The notes: generated from the letters alone by a model not told the origin. A stretch of 64,000 bases of DNA from Chitinophaga sp. YR573 (GCF_900110995.1 NZ_FOJF01000001.1:2683199-2747198); one strand, 5' to 3'. Positions 9,176 to 18,114 are shown, counted from the first letter of the stretch. Program-made: numbers and translations.

Positions 9176-11089
9176 TTATATTTTACCACGTTTGATCTCG
9201 TCTACTACAGCGGGATCGAGGAGTGTGCTGGTATCGCCCAGGTTATCGATTTCGCCTTCTGCAATTTTGCGCAGGATGCGGCGCATGATTTTACCGGAGC
9301 GTGTTTTTGGCAGTCCGCTTACAAACTGGATCTTATCTGGTTTGGCGATAGGGCCAATGATACGGGATACTGTTTGCAGGATATCTTTTTTAGTGAGTTC
9401 GGGATCGTGCGTCATGCGATCTGTGATCACATAAGCGTAGATGCCTTGTCCTTTGATATCGTGCGGGAATCCTACTACAGCGCTTTCCACAACGCCAGCA
9501 TGCATGTTGATGGCGTTTTCCACTTCGGCGGTACCAATACGGTGACCACTTACATTGAGTACATCATCTACACGGCCGGTGATACGATAATAACCGTCTT
9601 CATCACGAAGACATCCGTCGCCGGTAAAGTAGAGGTTATCATAGGTAGCAAAATAGGTGGTACGGCAGCGTTCATGATCGCCGTAGGTAGTGCGTAACAT
9701 ACCTGGCCATGGGAATTTGATACAGAGGTTTCCGTTCACATTATTGCCGGTTACTTCTTTCCCTGTTTCATCTACCAGTATCGGTTGTACGCCGGGGAGC
9801 GGTAAGGTAGCGTAACCTGGTTTTTCTTTGGTGACGCCGGCAATGGGAGTGATCATGATACCACCGGTTTCTGTCTGCCACCATGTATCTACGATAGGAC
9901 AACGTCCTTTACCGATATTATCTTTAAACCAATGCCAGGCTTCTTCATTAATTGGTTCGCCTACGCTGCCCAGTTTTTTGAGGGAGCTGAGGTCTTTATG
10001 ATTTACAGGACCAAGGCCGTAGCTCATTAAACTACGGATAGCCGTAGGTGCGGTATAGAGTGTATTAACACGGAACTTATCGGTGATAGACCAGAGGCGG
10101 CCGGCATCCGGATAGGTAGGTACACCTTCAAACATCAGGGTGGTAGCACCTGCGCTGAGGGGGCCGTATACGATATAACTATGACCGGTGATCCAGCCTA
10201 TGTCTGCTGTACAAAAGTACACTTCACCGGGCTGGTACTGGAAGGTGTTTACGAAGGTGTAGTTGGCGTATACCATGTATCCGCCGCAGGTATGTACAAC
10301 GCCTTTAGGTTTGCCTGTGGAGCCGGAAGTATAGAGGATGAAGAGCATGTCTTCTGCATCCATTTCTTCTGCGGGGCAGGGTGGGTTGCCCATTGTTTCC
10401 ACCTGTTTGATTTCATCTTCCCACCATAGATCGCGGCCTTTGATCATACTTACGGGAGTACGGGTGCGGGTGCATACGATCACTTTTTTTACGGAAGGGC
10501 AGGCGACGAGGGCATCGTCTATTACAGATTTGAGAGGAATGTCTTTATTACCGCGGAAGGCGCCGTCGCAGGTGATAACGAGGTTACACTGAGCATCCTG
10601 TATCCTGTCTGCAATGGATTGTGCGCTGAAGCCTCCGAATACTACGGAGTGTATGGCTCCGATACGGGCACAGGCCAGCACGGAGATAGCGAGTTCCGGT
10701 ATCATACCCATATAGATACATACGCGGTCGCCTTTTTTAACGCCATTGTTCTTTAGTACGTTAGCGAACTGGCATACTTTATTGTATAGATCACGGTAGG
10801 TGATTATACGGTGACGTTCTTCCGGATCATTGGGTTCCCAGATGATGGCGGGGGTATTTCCATTTGTGGCGAGGTGTCTGTCCAGGCAGTTTTCGGTAAT
10901 ATTGAGTTTACCGCCTACGAACCATTTAATATTGGGGTCTTTAAAGTTCCATTCCAGCACTTTATCCCATTTTCTGCGCCAGTAAAAGTGATCAGCAATA
11001 TTCGCCCAGAACCCTTCAGGGTCCATTACGCTTTGCTGATAGTTCTGTTGGTACTCTTCTATGCTTTTGATCTGGTACGGATAAGCCAT
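9176..11089 (-). CDS. acs: Acetate--CoA ligase (acetyl-CoA synthetase)
   Basis: A 637-residue AMP-forming enzyme that converts acetate, ATP and CoA to acetyl-CoA in the cytoplasm; family length is about 650. The adenylation P-loop ILYTSGSTGKPKG is at 251-263. The hinge and C-terminal subdomain motifs YFTGDGCLRDEDGYYRITGR and VDDVLNVSGHRIGTAEVE follow. Lys600 in PKTRSGKIMRR is the catalytic lysine that protein acetyltransferases modify in this family. The start MAYPYQIKSIEEY is typical. It is monocistronic, with about 210 bases of leader to the next gene upstream. Confidence 0.97.
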   Translation of the reverse strand: MAYPYQIKSIEEYQQNYQQSVMDPEGFWANIADHFYWRRKWDKVLEWNFKDPNIKWFVGGKLNITENCLDRHLATNGNTPAIIWEPNDPEERHRIITYRDLYNKVCQFANVLKNNGVKKGDRVCIYMGMIPELAISVLACARIGAIHSVVFGGFSAQSIADRIQDAQCNLVITCDGAFRGNKDIPLKSVIDDALVACPSVKKVIVCTRTRTPVSMIKGRDLWWEDEIKQVETMGNPPCPAEEMDAEDMLFILYTSGSTGKPKGVVHTCGGYMVYANYTFVNTFQYQPGEVYFCTADIGWITGHSYIVYGPLSAGATTLMFEGVPTYPDAGRLWSITDKFRVNTLYTAPTAIRSLMSYGLGPVNHKDLSSLKKLGSVGEPINEEAWHWFKDNIGKGRCPIVDTWWQTETGGIMITPIAGVTKEKPGYATLPLPGVQPILVDETGKEVTGNNVNGNLCIKFPWPGMLRTTYGDHERCRTTYFATYDNLYFTGDGCLRDEDGYYRITGRVDDVLNVSGHRIGTAEVENAINMHAGVVESAVVGFPHDIKGQGIYAYVITDRMTHDPELTKKDILQTVSRIIGPIAKPDKIQFVSGLPKTRSGKIMRRILRKIAEGEIDNLGDTSTLLDPAVVDEIKRGKI

Positions 11090-11301
11090 AGCTTCAATCA
11101 GTTTTTTTTGTTGGTCGTTTAAGTGAGTAACGTGATGTCAATCTGCGGCTTAAATTTAATAAAATTGGGGAATAGTAAGTATTAATAGTGACAGACTATT
11201 ATGTAATGCCTTTTAATTGGATAACCTGGGGCTATTAGTAAGGGAAAGGAATTAGGGGCTAAAAGAGACGTCAAAAGAGAGAGAGAAGTAAAACCAACCG
11301 G

Positions 11302-11598
11302 CTATTTACCTGGTTTCTTACGGTATTTATCACAGTAATTCCAGAAGCCCTGGTAGACCTCATCCATTACAGCGATAATTTTCTCTTTTTCAGCGTTGCT
11401 GAGCGAAGGTATGATCTTGTCTTTGTCAAGACCTCCGGGTTTGTTAACACTACGCATTTTACGATAGAACGTTGGTACGCTCCAGGCACATTCTTCACAA
11501 ACTCTTTCCCTGAAATAAATAGGGAGATTGATCATTCTTGAATGTACGTCTTGTAACACGTTTACTGGTGGCGGTGTGGATGGCATGGATTTTTTCAT
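11302..11598 (-). CDS. Small hypothetical protein
   Basis: I do not recognise this 98-residue basic protein. It has no signal peptide or membrane segment. A central stretch, FRERVCEECAWSVPTFYRKMR, has the spacing of a helix-turn-helix plus two cysteines three residues apart, so DNA binding is possible. The C-terminal half looks like two helices (SNAEKEKIIAVMDEVYQGFW). It stands alone between acs and the double-HTH regulator, with about 400 bases of AT-rich DNA on its upstream side. Confidence 0.55.
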   Translation of the reverse strand: MKKSMPSTPPPVNVLQDVHSRMINLPIYFRERVCEECAWSVPTFYRKMRSVNKPGGLDKDKIIPSLSNAEKEKIIAVMDEVYQGFWNYCDKYRKKPGK

Positions 11599-12001
11599 AT
11601 TAATAGTTGTTATTGTATGCTTTTGGGAAACGTGAATTTTTAGAGAACAGTACTGTCGTATTTATCATTTATGGTTACTTATAATCAAATATATTTATAT
11701 TTATTTTGCTGTCCCAAAATTTGCACATATATTTTTAAGAATATATGAAATTTTTGAAAGTGGCCACCAGTAAGCATTACGGAGGGAGTCTGTCTGGCCC
11801 ATTCTAAATTTTGTCAACATTTTTGGCTGATGTAAAGTGTGCAATGTGCTGTTTTTACTGCATTTAAAAAATCACCTGATCAGCATTATAATAACCACAT
11901 TGTCTATATGAAATTCTCATTTCATAAAATGAAATGGAAATTATTATTATATTGTATGAGTTGCACAACACACTGAAGCTATCAACTAATCTAAAGAATA
12001 C
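11599..12001. other. AT-rich intergenic region between two divergent regulatory-looking genes
   Basis: This 403-base gap separates the small gene at 11302 (minus) from the double-HTH gene at 12002 (plus), so it should hold both promoters. I saw no clear TAnnTTTG element, no RNA gene and no convincing ORF. Its one distinct element is the palindrome at 11918-11936. Confidence 0.6.
11918..11936. promoter_or_regulatory. Candidate operator palindrome upstream of the double-HTH regulator
   Basis: CATTTCAT-AAA-ATGAAATG is a perfect 8-bp inverted repeat with a 3-base centre, ending 65 bases before the start of the HTH gene. The same octamer ATGAAATG recurs at 12708-12715, upstream of the next gene. 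Autoregulation by the HTH protein is inferred from position. Confidence 0.45.
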
Positions 12002-12628
12002 ATGTCCAGGTTAATCCACATGGGCCAGCGCCTGAAACAAATTTTAAAGCAGAAGAAAATAAAGATAGTAGATTTTGCCGATCTGGCCGGTTTTACAAAC
12101 CAGATAGCCCACTACCATTTACGAAAGAGCGATATGAAACGAAGCACGCTCGAAAAATTCTGTGAATTAATCAATGTAACACCGGAAGAATTCTACGAAT
12201 GGAACAGTGTAACTGTAAACAGCGGGGATAAGGCTGGAGAGCACACAGTTTTGCATCATGGGAGCCGCCTGATGGAACTGATAGGAGAACGGGGTCTTAA
12301 CAAAACAAGATTAGCAAAACGACTGGGCATGAGCCGCAGAACGATGTATAATTTGTTTGAAAAAGAAGTTTTTGGTGCAGAAGAACTGGAGCGCGTATCC
12401 AGGGCACTGGAAATGACTACCGCCGGATTCCTGTACCCGGGTGTACTGGAAGATGCAAGGCAGGCTGATAATGATGAAATGCTGGCTATGCGGGAGAAGT
12501 ATTACAAATTGCTGGAAGAGCACAACCTGTTACTGAAAAGTTATTCTTCCTTAAAGGACGCACTGGAGCTGGCAAAGAAAGATATCATCCAGTTACGTAA
12601 GCAGGTCCGTTCAAAAAAAAGCACCTGA
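12002..12628 (+). CDS. Transcriptional regulator with two helix-turn-helix domains and a coiled coil
   Basis: A 208-residue protein with two tandem XRE-like HTH domains. The first is near residues 7-58 (QRLKQILKQKKIKIVDFADLAGF ... ELINVTPEEFYEW), and the second near 82-135 (GSRLMELIGERGLNKTRLAKRLGMSRRTMYNLFEKE). A charged heptad-like tail (about 160-205) suggests a coiled coil for dimerisation. No ligand-binding domain is visible. It lies between a small unknown gene and a degenerate transposase-like gene, with palindromic ATGAAAT motifs in front of itself and of the latter, suggesting that it controls both. Confidence 0.75.
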   Translation: MSRLIHMGQRLKQILKQKKIKIVDFADLAGFTNQIAHYHLRKSDMKRSTLEKFCELINVTPEEFYEWNSVTVNSGDKAGEHTVLHHGSRLMELIGERGLNKTRLAKRLGMSRRTMYNLFEKEVFGAEELERVSRALEMTTAGFLYPGVLEDARQADNDEMLAMREKYYKLLEEHNLLLKSYSSLKDALELAKKDIIQLRKQVRSKKST

Positions 12629-12711
12629 TCTGATAATAAGGTTATTACCCACCAGTGCATTATACCTATATCGATCTCCTCTGTTGTATTTTATTACTCT
12701 GTAGCTTATGA

Positions 12712-12733
12712 AATGAAACTTTCCTTTTTCATT
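12712..12733. promoter_or_regulatory. Second ATGAAA/TTTCAT inverted repeat, upstream of the Y1-like gene
   Basis: AATGAAA and TTTCATT are separated by 8 bases, and the octamer ATGAAATG at 12708-12715 overlaps the left arm. It matches the half-site of the palindrome at 11918-11936. It lies about 100 bases before the gene at 12833. Confidence 0.35.
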
Positions 12734-12832
12734 GTATCATAAAATTATTATAATTTCACTAGTGTTACCATAACGATACTGCTGGTATCATTGTGTGTAT
12801 GATCTACTGCTAAATATATAAAGCTACTTCAT

Positions 12833-13282
12833 ATGGATTTTTTGCCAAACGCATTTGATTCTCCCATATGGTATATTGGAATGCAGATTAACGGTGCGGC
12901 GGAACTACTTACACAGAAGCGTAATCGTGAAATCCTTGCAAAGAGATTGAACCGGGATCAGCGTAATGCATTAATAAAGGTGGAAGAATACACTATTCTT
13001 CCGGATGCGATACATCTGATAGTGCGGGAAGTTGCTTTATCCCTGGAAATGTGGTGGCCGGTATTCCGGGATGCTACTGCCCATGAACTGGGGGACAATG
13101 GCGGGGAAGAAGGTATAAGCTGCACCTGGACCAACTTCACACAGGAGCTGATCATTGATGCGGTAGCATTTGAACGCTGCGCATACGACCTCTTATACCA
13201 GCCTGTTTTAAAAGGCTATGCCACAGACCCCGGATTTTATGAATTCAACAGCATCAATAACGTTGCCGGTATTGATCTATAA
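12833..13282 (+). CDS. Degenerate Y1 (IS200/REP-associated) transposase-like protein
   Basis: This 149-residue protein has no ready annotation, but by eye it follows the plan of Bacteroidota Y1-type transposases. EEYTILPDAIHLIVRE (near 52-67) aligns with the usual YxxMPNHIHLIxR; FRDATAHEL (near 79-87) with F-x-x-x-TAxxI; and YDLLYQPVLKGYATDPGFYEF (near 120-140) with YIHNNPVRAGL-x-x-PEDYxYSS. The catalytic HUH motif is broken: the first His is Ala (AIH for HIH), and NHNNP-type residues are changed. It is thus likely a domesticated or decaying relative without nicking activity. The frame is intact. The stop overlaps the convergent next gene by 6 bases. Confidence 0.55.
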   Translation: MDFLPNAFDSPIWYIGMQINGAAELLTQKRNREILAKRLNRDQRNALIKVEEYTILPDAIHLIVREVALSLEMWWPVFRDATAHELGDNGGEEGISCTWTNFTQELIIDAVAFERCAYDLLYQPVLKGYATDPGFYEFNSINNVAGIDL

Positions 13283-13798
13283 TAACAGTTTACCAACTTC
13301 TTCCCAGTTGTTTACACGTTTGTAGTCTGTCACATTTATATTATGTGGCGCTGTATACATCAGTGCTTCTCCTTTAAAATGCTGCAGGTTTTTGATATGA
13401 TCATCAATCATATAATCTGCCTGTACAATCGTCTTCGATCCACAGAAAACTATATTCTGCCAGCTGATGAAAGGGTAGTGTTCCTGCAACCAGTCGATTT
13501 TCTCTGTTAAAGACCCAGGGAATTCTATTGCGGCAGATACTATGAATACCTCATATTTATCCTGTAATGCTTTTATTACTTCCTGACTGTCTTTTATCAC
13601 CGGTTTGGTCCTGAAGAAACCTGGTTCGAACAGGAAGCTGCGGATGATTGCTTTCTCGTGAGGAAAACCGTCTGCTTCCGGATGGCCGTTTAATGACTCC
13701 TTATCTATTCTTACCCCATAATGTTGTTCATAGTAGTTGATAAACTGCTGTGCAGTATCTGCCATTACGCCATCCATGTCTATTGCAATCCTTGCCAT
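13277..13798 (-). CDS. 5'(3')-deoxyribonucleotidase, HAD superfamily
   Basis: A 173-residue HAD phosphatase of the NT5C type, expected to dephosphorylate deoxynucleoside monophosphates in the cytoplasm. Motif I is DMDGVMAD with the nucleophile Asp7 and general acid Asp9; motif II is FIVSAA near residue 88; the C-terminal metal site is YMIDDH near 133. Length fits the family. It is transcribed divergently from the DeoR-type gene, sharing a 72-base promoter region with five phased TGCA boxes. This suggests shared control with a nucleoside- or sugar-related regulon. Confidence 0.85.
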   Translation of the reverse strand: MARIAIDMDGVMADTAQQFINYYEQHYGVRIDKESLNGHPEADGFPHEKAIIRSFLFEPGFFRTKPVIKDSQEVIKALQDKYEVFIVSAAIEFPGSLTEKIDWLQEHYPFISWQNIVFCGSKTIVQADYMIDDHIKNLQHFKGEALMYTAPHNINVTDYKRVNNWEEVGKLLL

Positions 13799-13812
13799 AT
13801 TCTGCTGTTTTG

Positions 13813-13865
13813 TGCAAAGTTATGCATTTATTGCAGATTATTTCATAATATTGCATTAAATTGCA
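13813..13865. promoter_or_regulatory. Phased TGCA boxes in the divergent promoter region
   Basis: TGCA occurs at 13813, 13823, 13832, 13852 and 13862, a spacing of 10, 9, 20 and 10 bases, mostly as TTGCA or TGCAA. The boxes therefore lie on one face of the helix between the nucleotidase and deoR-type starts. DeoR-family proteins bind repeated half-sites, so autoregulation is plausible. Confidence 0.45.
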
Positions 13866-13870
13866 AGAAC

Positions 13871-14617
13871 ATGCTGAAAGAGGAGCGTTTCGATTATATA
13901 CTCAAGAAGCTAAAAGCCGATCATAAGGTATTGCATACGGAGCTGAGTAATGATCTGCAGGTATCTGAAGACACTGTGCGCCGCGACCTGGAAGTACTGG
14001 CACAAAATGGCCTGTTAATTAAAGTAAGAGGTGGCGCTATTCCGCACTCTCCTCATCCTTATACTTTTAATGAACGCATTGCTATTCATGAAGATGATAA
14101 GAAAGCGATTGCAGGCAAGGCATTGTCATTCCTGGAAAACGGACAAACACTTATTATAGACGGGGGCACTTCTACATATGCCCTGGTAAAACTTTTCCCT
14201 CCCTCATTAGAACTTACGGTGATTACTCCCAGTGTTCCTATTGCCATGCAGCTGATGGAACATCCGGGTATAGAGGTGATCCTTACCGGCGGGCGTATTT
14301 TTAAAAGTTCGCAGGTAACGGCAGGGCTGGACACTATTCGTATGCTGGAAAAGGTGAGGGCGGATATCTGCTTTATGGGGGTATGCAGTTTGCATACAGA
14401 AGTAGGGGTTACTGGTCCGGATATGGAAGAAGCGGCGGTGAAGAATGTAATGGTGCAATCAGCAAACCGGGTGATCTCTCTGGTAACCAGCGATAAGATG
14501 GGAACAGCCGAACCTTATAAAGTATGTGATATTACAGAGATGGATACCATTATTACAGACGCTGCGGGGCTTGAGTTGGCAAGTCCTTATCTACAACTAG
14601 GTATAAAAGTAATCTGA
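13871..14617 (+). CDS. DeoR/GlpR family transcriptional regulator
   Basis: A 248-residue repressor. The N-terminal DeoR helix-turn-helix is clear (RFDYILKKLKADHKVLHTELSNDLQVSEDTVRRDLEVL, then GLLIKVRGGAI). The DeoRC sugar-phosphate sensor domain follows, with DGGTSTYALVKLFP near 90-105 and LTGGRIF near 138. The ATG at 13871 starts directly before the HTH; longer readings have no support. The MFS transporter gene begins 1 base after the stop, so the two form an operon, and the regulator probably senses a phosphorylated sugar or nucleoside product of that uptake. Confidence 0.92.
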   Translation: MLKEERFDYILKKLKADHKVLHTELSNDLQVSEDTVRRDLEVLAQNGLLIKVRGGAIPHSPHPYTFNERIAIHEDDKKAIAGKALSFLENGQTLIIDGGTSTYALVKLFPPSLELTVITPSVPIAMQLMEHPGIEVILTGGRIFKSSQVTAGLDTIRMLEKVRADICFMGVCSLHTEVGVTGPDMEEAAVKNVMVQSANRVISLVTSDKMGTAEPYKVCDITEMDTIITDAAGLELASPYLQLGIKVI

Positions 14618-14618
14618 T

Positions 14619-15863
14619 ATGGAACTTACATTAGACTATTCTCAGAAAAAATCTGCACGTATTGCGGTAAGTGCATTGTTCTTCTTAACGGGACTCTGCT
14701 TTGCAAGCTGGGCATCCCGTATTCCTGCTATTCAGCAGAAGCTGCATATGAGTGATGGAGAATTGGGTGGGATGCTGCTGGCATTGCCGATAGGTTCTAT
14801 GTTGTCTATGCCGGTAGCAGGATGGATGGTGAGTAAATATGGCAGCCGTCAGGTAGTGATGATTGCGGGGTTATTGTATGCGGGGGTGCTGCCTACGCTT
14901 GGACTGGTAGGTGAATCCTGGCAGTTATTTCCCTGTCTGATGCTGTTTGGTTTTTGTGGTAATATGGCTAATATAGCCGTGAATACACAGGCAGTGCTGG
15001 TAGAGGCGATGTATGGCCGTTCTATCATGGCATCTTTTCATGGATTATGGAGCCTGGCCGGATTTACCGGAGCAGCTATTGGAACTGCGATGTCTGCCGG
15101 TGAGGTAGTGCCTTATCAGCATTTCCTGATGATCATGGTAACGGCGATTATCATTGTAGGTGTTAGTATAAAATGGGCTGTTCGTCATGATGTGAAAGTG
15201 GAAGATGAGAAAGAGGGAAAAGGGATAAAGTACCTGTTCCCGTGGATGACGCGCAGGTTACTGATATTAAAAACAACGACAGGCAGGCAGTTTGCATTCT
15301 CTTTTTTTAAAAGGAGGATACGGGTAATGATGCCTATTCTTATCCTTGGGGTGATTGCATTTTGTTCTATGATCTGTGAAGGAACGATGTTCGACTGGAG
15401 CGGTGTATATTTCAGAAAGGTGATCCACTCACCGGAAGGTATTGCGGGTATTGGTTATACTGCTTTTATGAGTACGATGGCCTCTTTCCGTTTTATTGCA
15501 GACTGGCTGACCACACGGTTTGGTGTAAAGAGAATGTTGCAGATGAGTGGCGCGCTAACAGCGGGAGGATTGCTCATTTCGGTATCATTACCATATTTCG
15601 CTACAGCTATTTTCGGTTTCCTGCTGGTAGGAGCGGGGGTATCTTCTGTAGTTCCACTGGTGTACAGTACGGCGGGGCGTAGCAGAACAATGTCTCCGGG
15701 AGTGGCGCTGGCAGCGGTATCTACGATCGGTTACCTGGGATTTCTGCTGGGACCACCATTGATAGGGTTTGTAGCACAGGCAACGAGTTTACGAATTTCG
15801 TTCTCTATAATAGCTGTGATGGGAATGTGTATAGCATTGATGAGCGGGAAGATAAAGAGCTAA
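14619..15863 (+). CDS. MFS transporter (YbjJ-like)
   Basis: A 414-residue inner-membrane protein with about 12 hydrophobic segments in two halves and a polar central loop near residue 200 (KVEDEKEGKG). The opening GLCFASWASRIPAIQQKLHMSDGELGGMLLALPIGSM and the following GWMVSKYGSR loop match the YbjJ/FucP-like branch of the major facilitator superfamily. It follows the DeoR-type gene by 1 base, which points to import or export of the ligand sensed by that regulator. The substrate is not evident. A strong bidirectional terminator follows the stop. Confidence 0.85.
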   Translation: MELTLDYSQKKSARIAVSALFFLTGLCFASWASRIPAIQQKLHMSDGELGGMLLALPIGSMLSMPVAGWMVSKYGSRQVVMIAGLLYAGVLPTLGLVGESWQLFPCLMLFGFCGNMANIAVNTQAVLVEAMYGRSIMASFHGLWSLAGFTGAAIGTAMSAGEVVPYQHFLMIMVTAIIIVGVSIKWAVRHDVKVEDEKEGKGIKYLFPWMTRRLLILKTTTGRQFAFSFFKRRIRVMMPILILGVIAFCSMICEGTMFDWSGVYFRKVIHSPEGIAGIGYTAFMSTMASFRFIADWLTTRFGVKRMLQMSGALTAGGLLISVSLPYFATAIFGFLLVGAGVSSVVPLVYSTAGRSRTMSPGVALAAVSTIGYLGFLLGPPLIGFVAQATSLRISFSIIAVMGMCIALMSGKIKS

Positions 15864-15903
15864 AAAGAAGGCCGCGGATCATACGATCCGCGGCCTTCTT
15901 TTT
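15862..15903. terminator. Strong bidirectional terminator
   Basis: A 19-bp perfect stem (15862-15880 with 15885-15903) closes on the tetraloop ATAC. The core is GAAGGCCGCGGATC and the stem is flanked by A and T runs, so it can end both the MFS gene and the convergent lipoprotein array. Confidence 0.95.
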
Positions 15904-15909
15904 AGTAGA

Positions 15910-17019
15910 TTACTTTTTCAGATATTCATAATAGTCTGCGGATACATTGCTGTCATAACCACGTGCAGCAGTGCGATCATTATCGTATCTTTTCTCAAGA
16001 TAAACAAGTCTTGTAGCAGATAACTCTGTTACAGTATAATTATAGATAGTAATATTACTTGCATCACCATCATCAGTAGTACCATTACCATCATAGATTA
16101 CAGTGAGGACTTTGGTTTTTGCATCATAAACATAACCACCGTAATATTTCTCATCATACCCTTCCTGATTATATACGAGGTTACTGCAAGAGGAACTCCC
16201 GACATTCAGCCTATTATCGATACGGATATAATGTTCAGTATACAGATTATTAGCAGAGAACATCATATCGTTTGTGGTATAACCGCTCTCCTGATATAGA
16301 TAGTCTTCACATCCACCGTCGCATGACTCTAACTTACCCGCAACGCAGGAGTAACTTGCAAAGGTGGTATCTATTTTATAAAAGGATGGCTCACTCCAGT
16401 CATTATTATTATAACGGGACCGGTTATATTTCCAGGTACCTGCCAGTAAATTGTTATCGGTAGAATCTGCGGAAGCTATTATACTTACAATAGCGGTCAG
16501 TGTGTTACTTACGCGATTCGTAGAATCATATGCGGCATATTTAACAGAGAAAGTATCTCCTTTAAGACCAGCAGGCAGTTTAATTATGATCGCAGAATCT
16601 GAGTTGTCGCCATCTTCACGCAGGTTATGAGGTATTTTATTTGCCTTCTTTGCACCTTTTGCAGGGAAGCTTATTTTAAAGTAATTGCCAGCGCCATTAA
16701 TCTTTACATAATACCCTGCTATAAAGCCAGTGGTTGATCTTGGATAGATAACAACATAACGGTTATTGACAGCGTAGTAAGTACGCATATCATAACCATC
16801 AGTGAGTAATACCGGAGCATCTGAAGAAGATGATGATGCAGGAAGATCTCCTGTTGTACTGGTTGCATTGGGTAATTTTACAGCAGCAGAAAGGGCTACC
16901 GGATCTATTACAGCTGTTGGTGTTTCTGTGACTGGAGTCGTCTCAGTTTTACTATCTTTTTTACAGGAGTAGAACGCAACGCTGCATGCAACCGCACTGA
17001 ATAATATAATTTTCTTCAT
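15910..17019 (-). CDS. Lipoprotein of the tandem array, type A, copy 2
   Basis: A 369-residue protein with signal peptide and lipobox ending at Cys19 (VAFYSC, then KKDS). After a Thr/Pro-rich linker, residues about 40-190 form an N-terminal module with the family blocks AVNNRYVVIYP, INGAGNYFKISF and IIIKLPAGLKGDTFSVKYAAYD. From about residue 200, LLAGTWKYNRSRYNNNDW resembles the opening GTW strand of lipocalin-like domains, and the tail (YTVTELSATRLVYLEKRY) resembles their last strands. SSCSN near 280 is shared by all four copies. Function unknown; an envelope role is inferred. It is the last gene before the terminator. Confidence 0.7.
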   Translation of the reverse strand: MKKIILFSAVACSVAFYSCKKDSKTETTPVTETPTAVIDPVALSAAVKLPNATSTTGDLPASSSSSDAPVLLTDGYDMRTYYAVNNRYVVIYPRSTTGFIAGYYVKINGAGNYFKISFPAKGAKKANKIPHNLREDGDNSDSAIIIKLPAGLKGDTFSVKYAAYDSTNRVSNTLTAIVSIIASADSTDNNLLAGTWKYNRSRYNNNDWSEPSFYKIDTTFASYSCVAGKLESCDGGCEDYLYQESGYTTNDMMFSANNLYTEHYIRIDNRLNVGSSSCSNLVYNQEGYDEKYYGGYVYDAKTKVLTVIYDGNGTTDDGDASNITIYNYTVTELSATRLVYLEKRYDNDRTAARGYDSNVSADYYEYLKK

Positions 17020-17025
17020 AGGTAA

Positions 17026-18114
17026 TTATTTTTTAAGGAGTTCGAGGTAGGTTATCTGATTAATCTCGTCATGTGAAGCACCTTCGCTCATATATGTCGT
17101 GTACACAACCATTTTGGAAGAAGTGAATTCCTTTACTTTTAATGGCAGCGTAGTGATATAAGATCCTGTACCATCCTCATCCTGGATTACAGTAATGGTT
17201 TTAGTGGCAGCATTATATGAGTAACCACCTTTAGTTAAGTAGTCCCCTGAGTTAACTATATCGTATACGAAATTACTGCAGGATGATGTCTCGTGGTTTA
17301 ACTGAATATTTTTGTAGGATTGTGCTGATGCGAATAGATTCATAGTCCCAAATGAGAATATAAATGAACCGGAACCTATATTATCCGGCAGGTGCAGATC
17401 AGTGCTATCCTCTGATGTTTGCAACATATTCTTTGAGCAGGTATAATAGTTATAGTTGCTGGAGTCTGTCAGACTAATTATCTGCCAGTCATCATTATTA
17501 TATTTAGTTCTGGATACCTGCCAGTCACCAATTATTTTACTGTTATCAGTGGAATCTGCAGAGGCGATTACATTAACAATTGCTGTTATTGTATTGCTTA
17601 TACGATTCAATGTATCATAAGCTGCATAGCTGATAGAGAAAGTATCTCCTTTAAGGTGATCAGGTAATTTGATTACGATAGAAGAATCTGAATTATCTCC
17701 ATTATTATCACGTAAGCCAAACAGATTCTTCTGCTGTGCTTTTCTTAAACCATATCCCGTTTTGTAATCAATTTTAAAATAAGAATCTGCGCCATTGATT
17801 TTCAGATAATAACCGGCGAGGTAACCTGCACTTACACGTGGATAAATTACAATGTAACGGTTACTGATAGCATCGTACACACGACCATTGTATAAGGTAT
17901 CCAGTACGGGTGCATTTGCATCTGATGATGCAAGGGGGAAAGTACCTTTTACATTAATAGCGCCATAGCCGACTTTTGCTCCAGCGGAGAGGGCTATAGG
18001 GTCAATCGTGTCTGCCGGCGTTTCTGTTAACGGAGTAGATGTGGACGTGCTGTCTTTTTTACATGCATACAGTGCCATGCATGCTATAGCACTTAATAGT
18101 AGGACTTTTTTCAT
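17026..18114 (-). CDS. Lipoprotein of the tandem array, type B, copy 2
   Basis: A 362-residue paralogue with the lipobox ending at Cys18 (MALYAC, then KKDS). It carries the type B blocks VLDTLYNGRVYDAISNRYIVIYP and LKINGADSYFKIDY. The sensor-like middle block IVIKLPDHLKGDTFSISYAAYD has DHL where the other copies have AGL. The C-terminal module has IIGDWQVSRTKYNNDDW and SSCSNFVYD, and is more diverged than the N-terminal one. It starts 75 bases after the preceding pair, beyond a hairpin, so it may have its own promoter; the type A gene follows after 6 bases. No function can be assigned. Confidence 0.7.
   Translation of the reverse strand: MKKVLLLSAIACMALYACKKDSTSTSTPLTETPADTIDPIALSAGAKVGYGAINVKGTFPLASSDANAPVLDTLYNGRVYDAISNRYIVIYPRVSAGYLAGYYLKINGADSYFKIDYKTGYGLRKAQQKNLFGLRDNNGDNSDSSIVIKLPDHLKGDTFSISYAAYDTLNRISNTITAIVNVIASADSTDNSKIIGDWQVSRTKYNNDDWQIISLTDSSNYNYYTCSKNMLQTSEDSTDLHLPDNIGSGSFIFSFGTMNLFASAQSYKNIQLNHETSSCSNFVYDIVNSGDYLTKGGYSYNAATKTITVIQDEDGTGSYITTLPLKVKEFTSSKMVVYTTYMSEGASHDEINQITYLELLKK

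Noticed and set aside
9119..9697. A 192-codon frame on the plus strand
   Set aside because: Antisense to the 3' end of acs, with no independent support.
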